A stretch of 64,000 bases of DNA. It comes from Robertmurraya dakarensis (GTDB lineage Bacteria > Bacillota > Bacilli > Bacillales > Cytobacillaceae). Location of the stretch: assembly GCF_900156875.1 (NCBI RefSeq), contig NZ_LT707409.1:3307435-3371434 (forward strand). The letters run 5' to 3'. The notes beneath the pieces were generated by a model that was given only the letters and a program-made list of their open reading frames with translations, had not been told where the DNA came from and did not search any database. The position numbers and the translations under genes were made by a program. This document shows, piece by piece, positions 61,214 to 64,000 of this stretch; positions within the stretch are counted from its first letter, which is position 1; the number at the start of each line of letters is the position of its first letter.

Positions 61214-62215
61214 TTATCCAAATCGTCTGCTTGAGATTTTATCGATATTATCGAGCATGATGCCTGTGCCGACTGCGACACAGTCCATTGGGTTTTCCGC
61301 GATTAAAACAGGAACCTTAAGCTCTTCTGCAAGGAGCATGTCAAATCCATGAAGCAGCGCTCCTCCTCCTGTTAAAATAACGCCGCGGTCAATAATGTCT
61401 GCTGATAATTCTGGAGGTGTGCGCTCTAATACACCTTTGGCAGCTTGTACAATCACCGCAGCCGATTCACGCAAAGCCTCTTCGATTTCTTCTGAACGAA
61501 CCGAAATGGTTCTTGGTAAACCAGATACCATATCCCGGCCGCGAATTTCCATTTCCTCTTGGCGGGATCCTTGGAATACCGTACCAATTTGAATTTTAAT
61601 ATTTTCGGCCGTCCGTTCACCAATCAACAGCTTGTACTGACGCTTTATATAATGAAGAATTTCGTTATCAAATTTATCTCCAGCCATTTTAATAGAGGAA
61701 GAGGTAACGATATCACCCATTGATAGTACTGCAATATCCGTTGTTCCTCCTCCAATATCTACTACCATGTTTCCACTTGGCTGGAAAATATCCATGCCTG
61801 CACCAATGGCAGCCACCTTTGGTTCTTCTTCCAAATACACTTTCTTCCCGCCGCTTTTCTCAGCTGCTTCTTTAATGGCTTTCTGCTCGACGCTCGTAAT
61901 GTTTGTCGGGCAGCAAATTAAGATGCGCGGCTTAGACAGGAACCCTTTTACATTCAGCTTGTTAATAAAATGCTTAAGCATCGCTTCGGTTACATCGAAG
62001 TCGGCAATGACCCCATCTTTTAACGGACGAATCGCCACGATATTTCCTGGCGTACGTCCGACCATGCGTCTAGCTTCTTCACCAACTGCCAGAACTTTAT
62101 TATTATTTTTATCAATTGCCACCACAGATGGCTCGTTTAAAACGATTCCTCTACCTTTTACGTGTATGAGTACGTTTGCCGTCCCTAAATCAATTCCAAT
62201 ATCCCTTGCAAACAT
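61214..62215 (-). CDS. mbl: MreB-like rod-shape protein Mbl
   Basis: The ATG at 62215 (MFARDIGIDLGTANVLIHVK) gives 333 residues, the B. subtilis Mbl length. AAGGAGG lies 11 bases before it; the ATG two codons earlier is too close to that site. Actin-fold motifs are DIGIDLGTANVLIH (phosphate 1), MVVDIGGGTTDIAVLSMG (phosphate 2) and GVILTGGGALLHGFD (adenosine). It forms filaments under the membrane that guide side-wall synthesis. It lies between spoIIID and flhO as in B. subtilis. Confidence 0.95.
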   Translation of the reverse strand: MFARDIGIDLGTANVLIHVKGRGIVLNEPSVVAIDKNNNKVLAVGEEARRMVGRTPGNIVAIRPLKDGVIADFDVTEAMLKHFINKLNVKGFLSKPRILICCPTNITSVEQKAIKEAAEKSGGKKVYLEEEPKVAAIGAGMDIFQPSGNMVVDIGGGTTDIAVLSMGDIVTSSSIKMAGDKFDNEILHYIKRQYKLLIGERTAENIKIQIGTVFQGSRQEEMEIRGRDMVSGLPRTISVRSEEIEEALRESAAVIVQAAKGVLERTPPELSADIIDRGVILTGGGALLHGFDMLLAEELKVPVLIAENPMDCVAVGTGIMLDNIDKISSRRFG

Positions 62216-62494
62216 TCTTTTCATTTCCTCCTTGAACAAAAGTTCTCACTCTTATGCGGGTGCGCACCATCTCGTCTACGTGGTAGCAACGATTCATTCA
62301 TGTATGTGGTTGATTTATTATTCGCAACTAATCACTACTATTGAAAAAGCCATGTGCGCTTTTTACAAATTCAGCTCTATCCCTAATTGAGTATTTTACC
62401 ATATTTATAAAAAATAAAGTAATCATTTGTCAAAAATGCCGAGAAATTTGCTGAAATTTGTCAAAAGGAATGAAAAAAGCGGGATTTGGGTTGA

Positions 62495-62767
62495 TTAAAT
62501 CGGCTCTCCTTCTAATTCTTCTTCTTTCTTATATTTCATTTTTGTCGCTTCGCCCCCTCGCAGGTGACGGATTGATTTATGGTAATCTAAAATTTCTTTT
62601 ACCTCATTTGCAAGATCTGGGTTGATTTCAGGAAGCCTCTCTGTCAAATCTTTATGGACTGTACTTTTGGATACGCCAAACTCCTTCGCAATTACGCGAA
62701 CTGTTTTTTTCGTCTCCACGATATACTTTCCAATCTTGATAGTTCTCTCTTTGATGTAATCGTGCAC
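62495..62767 (-). CDS. spoIIID: Sporulation transcription factor SpoIIID
   Basis: The start is GTG at 62767 with GGAGGG 8 bases before. The 90-residue protein has the helix-turn-helix KTVRVIAKEFGVSKSTVHKD and a basic end (RHLRGGEATKMKYKKEEE). SpoIIID activates and represses mother-cell genes after sigma-E is active. A sigma-E-type promoter and a short upstream frame like usd lie at 62912-63004. Its presence shows the host forms spores. Confidence 0.96.
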   Translation of the reverse strand: MHDYIKERTIKIGKYIVETKKTVRVIAKEFGVSKSTVHKDLTERLPEINPDLANEVKEILDYHKSIRHLRGGEATKMKYKKEEELEGEPI

Positions 62768-62911
62768 ACCACTCGCCCTCCCTAAATTGGATGTGAGAAG
62801 TGTGAAATGAGACTCGCTCCGGCTTCATCTAACTACTATTATCGCACTGTGTTAAAGTACGTCAGAAAGCGTTTACTTTCTGAATTTACAAGGAATAATC
62901 CATATCTTGGG

Positions 62912-62956
62912 CTAAGTATATGTTCTCGTCCTCAAACGATCCCTCACCTCAAACAC
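62912..62956 (-). CDS. usd: Usd-like leader reading frame before spoIIID
   Basis: A 14-codon frame (MFEVRDRLRTRTYT, GTG start) lies in the spoIIID leader. In B. subtilis translation of the short usd frame upstream of spoIIID is required for spoIIID translation, probably by opening an RNA structure. This frame is shorter than the B. subtilis one, and an inner GTG is another possible start. No strong ribosome site is visible, so the exact frame is uncertain. Confidence 0.45.
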   Translation of the reverse strand: MFEVRDRLRTRTYT

Positions 62957-62977
62957 TCTCTTTGTAAGGTTTATAAC

Positions 62978-63004
62978 AGTGTATTAGCTTGGATATGAGA
63001 ATAT
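62978..63004 (-). promoter_or_regulatory. Sigma-E-type promoter of spoIIID
   Basis: On the minus strand ATATTC (63004-62999), a 13-base spacer and AATACACT (62985-62978) match the sigma-E pattern ATATT-n13/14-CATACAnT with one base off. Transcription would start near 62971, before the usd-like frame. B. subtilis spoIIID is a sigma-E gene. Otherwise 63005-63124 is empty. Confidence 0.7.
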
Positions 63005-63124
63005 GCACGAAAAACCTAATAAGGACAAGGGGATTTGTTATTTTTTGAAAATTTAACCAATTTATAGACTTAAAATTTATTTACCTTCATGTTCGAATAC
63101 ATGATTAAGCCATGCTGGTACCGT

Positions 63125-63790
63125 TTATAAAAACAATGAACGGGCGCTATTGTCTGTTGCATTGATAAGCTCACCCCATGTATCATACCCTCTGTTTTTA
63201 AACTGCCAGAGGAGTTCAACAAATAAATAGGCCGTCGTCAACGCGTCCCCTACCGCACTATGACGATCATACATCCTCGTACCAAAGATACGGGCGTACT
63301 TCTCCAGATCACGCATATCATAGGAGGGCGCAATGTAGCCTATTAAATCGAGGGTATCAATGGTGAACCAATCCTTTAATTGAACTTTTTCCCGCTTTAA
63401 CTCACTTTTGATTGCAAGCGAATCAAAGCTTACATAATGACCAACAAGACAGACGGTATTCCAAGACTGAACATAATCGATAAAGCTCAGAATTGCCTCA
63501 TGTGCAGGCGGCGCATCTCTTACTTTTTCGCCGGTAATCGACGTAAGCTCTGTTATTTCCCGAGAAATTTGTCGCTTCGGGTTCACAAATGTCTGAAAAA
63601 TCCCCTCCTCCAGCACCTCAAAGCCCATCACCTGAACAGCACCGATTTCAATTAACCGGTCTGTTGTCCCCACTTGAAATCCCGTTGTCTCTGTATCAAA
63701 AACCGTATATCGGAGCTCAGCCAACGGGGTTGAAAGTGGGATTGTATTATACTGCAAGCCGCAGGATATCTTCTTTCTTTGAAAAAACAT
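63125..63790 (-). CDS. DnaQ-like 3'-5' exonuclease (DEDDh)
   Basis: The 221-residue protein has the DEDDh sites: FDTETTGFQVG (Asp and Glu), VGHYVSFDSLAIKSEL (Asp) and YDRHSAVGDALTTAYLF (His and Asp). This is the DNA polymerase III epsilon-type exonuclease fold, as a free protein. GGTGAAGG lies before the ATG. The gene lies 70 bases behind a DUF294-like gene end on the same strand, a pairing seen in other bacilli and other bacteria. It may act in DNA repair or nucleotide turnover; the exact substrate is not known. Confidence 0.9.
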   Translation of the reverse strand: MFFQRKKISCGLQYNTIPLSTPLAELRYTVFDTETTGFQVGTTDRLIEIGAVQVMGFEVLEEGIFQTFVNPKRQISREITELTSITGEKVRDAPPAHEAILSFIDYVQSWNTVCLVGHYVSFDSLAIKSELKREKVQLKDWFTIDTLDLIGYIAPSYDMRDLEKYARIFGTRMYDRHSAVGDALTTAYLFVELLWQFKNRGYDTWGELINATDNSARSLFL

Positions 63791-63860
63791 ACCTTCACCC
63801 CATATTGAAGCTTTTCCTTGCTTTCACGCTTAACCGCTGCATTAAATATCTACGACTGTC

Positions 63861-64000
63861 TCAAATAGAAAAATTTGACCATGTATTGTTTTGCAATTCC
63901 CGCAGTACTTTCAAACTCCAGATTAACGCTTCCTTTTCTTTCGTCGAAAGCTGGAGAAAATGAATGTTCGCTGTAAGCTCCTCGCCTTTTCTTGCCTGCT
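63861..64000 (-). CDS. C-terminal end of a DUF294/CBS-type nucleotidyltransferase-like protein
   Basis: About 46 codons reach from the window edge to a TGA at 63861-63863: ARKGEELTANIHFLQLSTKE, then WSLKVLRELQNNTWSNFSI. This resembles the last helices of DUF294 proteins, and such genes are often paired with a DnaQ-like exonuclease gene, as here. Most of the protein is outside the window, so the call rests on a short tail and context. Confidence 0.5.
   Translation of the reverse strand, partial: QARKGEELTANIHFLQLSTKEKEALIWSLKVLRELQNNTWSNFSI

Noticed and set aside
62240-62494. Terminator directly after spoIIID
   Set aside because: No stable hairpin with a T run was seen; readthrough into mbl or an undetected end is possible.

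Overview
The window is chromosomal DNA from a low-GC, Gram-positive, endospore-forming member of the Bacillaceae that is not Bacillus subtilis itself. The evidence is strong AGGAGG-type ribosome sites, TTG and GTG starts, spoIIID, mbl, flhO/flhP, fabZ, ssbB, ywpF and the ywqA/ywqB pair in an order close to the B. subtilis ywp-ywq region, plus S-layer, SecA2 and SlaP genes of the B. anthracis type.

Layout. Positions 1-7.8 kb are a decayed, mobile-element-rich stretch: a cut-off IS1182-type transposase, a 129-bp Bacillaceae repeat, a surface-protein remnant, two broken radC-like genes, a frameshifted IS21 istB, an intact secreted leucine-rich-repeat protein and small unknown genes. Positions 7.9-26.2 kb hold the cell-surface block: a 2258-residue secreted protein with 19 almost identical 74-residue repeats, an SLH S-layer protein with a clear promoter, an SLH-anchored NlpC/P60 hydrolase, a metalloprotease/transglycosylase/SLH fusion, and a large subtilisin-like protease. 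Positions 26.4-37.8 kb hold accessory export and wall-polymer genes: secA2, slaP, a Wzy-like polymerase, a MurJ/Wzx-like flippase, a WecG/TagA transferase, wecC, ugd and galU. No csaB was found in the window.

Positions 38-43.2 kb hold a LysM NlpC/P60 enzyme, a divergent PlcR-like regulator with a 39-residue PapR-like peptide gene, and a YknX/YknW-like pair without its ABC transporter genes. Positions 43.7-51.5 kb carry ywqB (SWIM), ywqA (SNF2), ssbB with a previously unlisted 59-residue gene overlapping its stop, ywpF, a gene pair joined across an A9 tract, a lipoprotein and fabZ. Positions 51.6-58.4 kb are an oligopeptide ABC transporter operon with an M20 peptidase. The right end carries epuA, flhP, flhO, mbl, spoIIID (with a sigma-E-type promoter and a Usd-like leader ORF), an exonuclease and the end of a DUF294-like gene.

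How the genes fit together: SecA2/SlaP probably export S-layer proteins; wecC-wecG-flippase-polymerase could make a GlcNAc/ManNAcA-type wall polymer; secreted hydrolases remodel the wall; the PlcR/PapR-like pair may control secreted enzymes by cell density. Two families of intergenic palindromic repeats run through the window: a 51-52 nt tandem hairpin unit in three arrays, and a GGTACC-w-GGTACC element in four copies, one of which forms the 3' end of the regulator gene.
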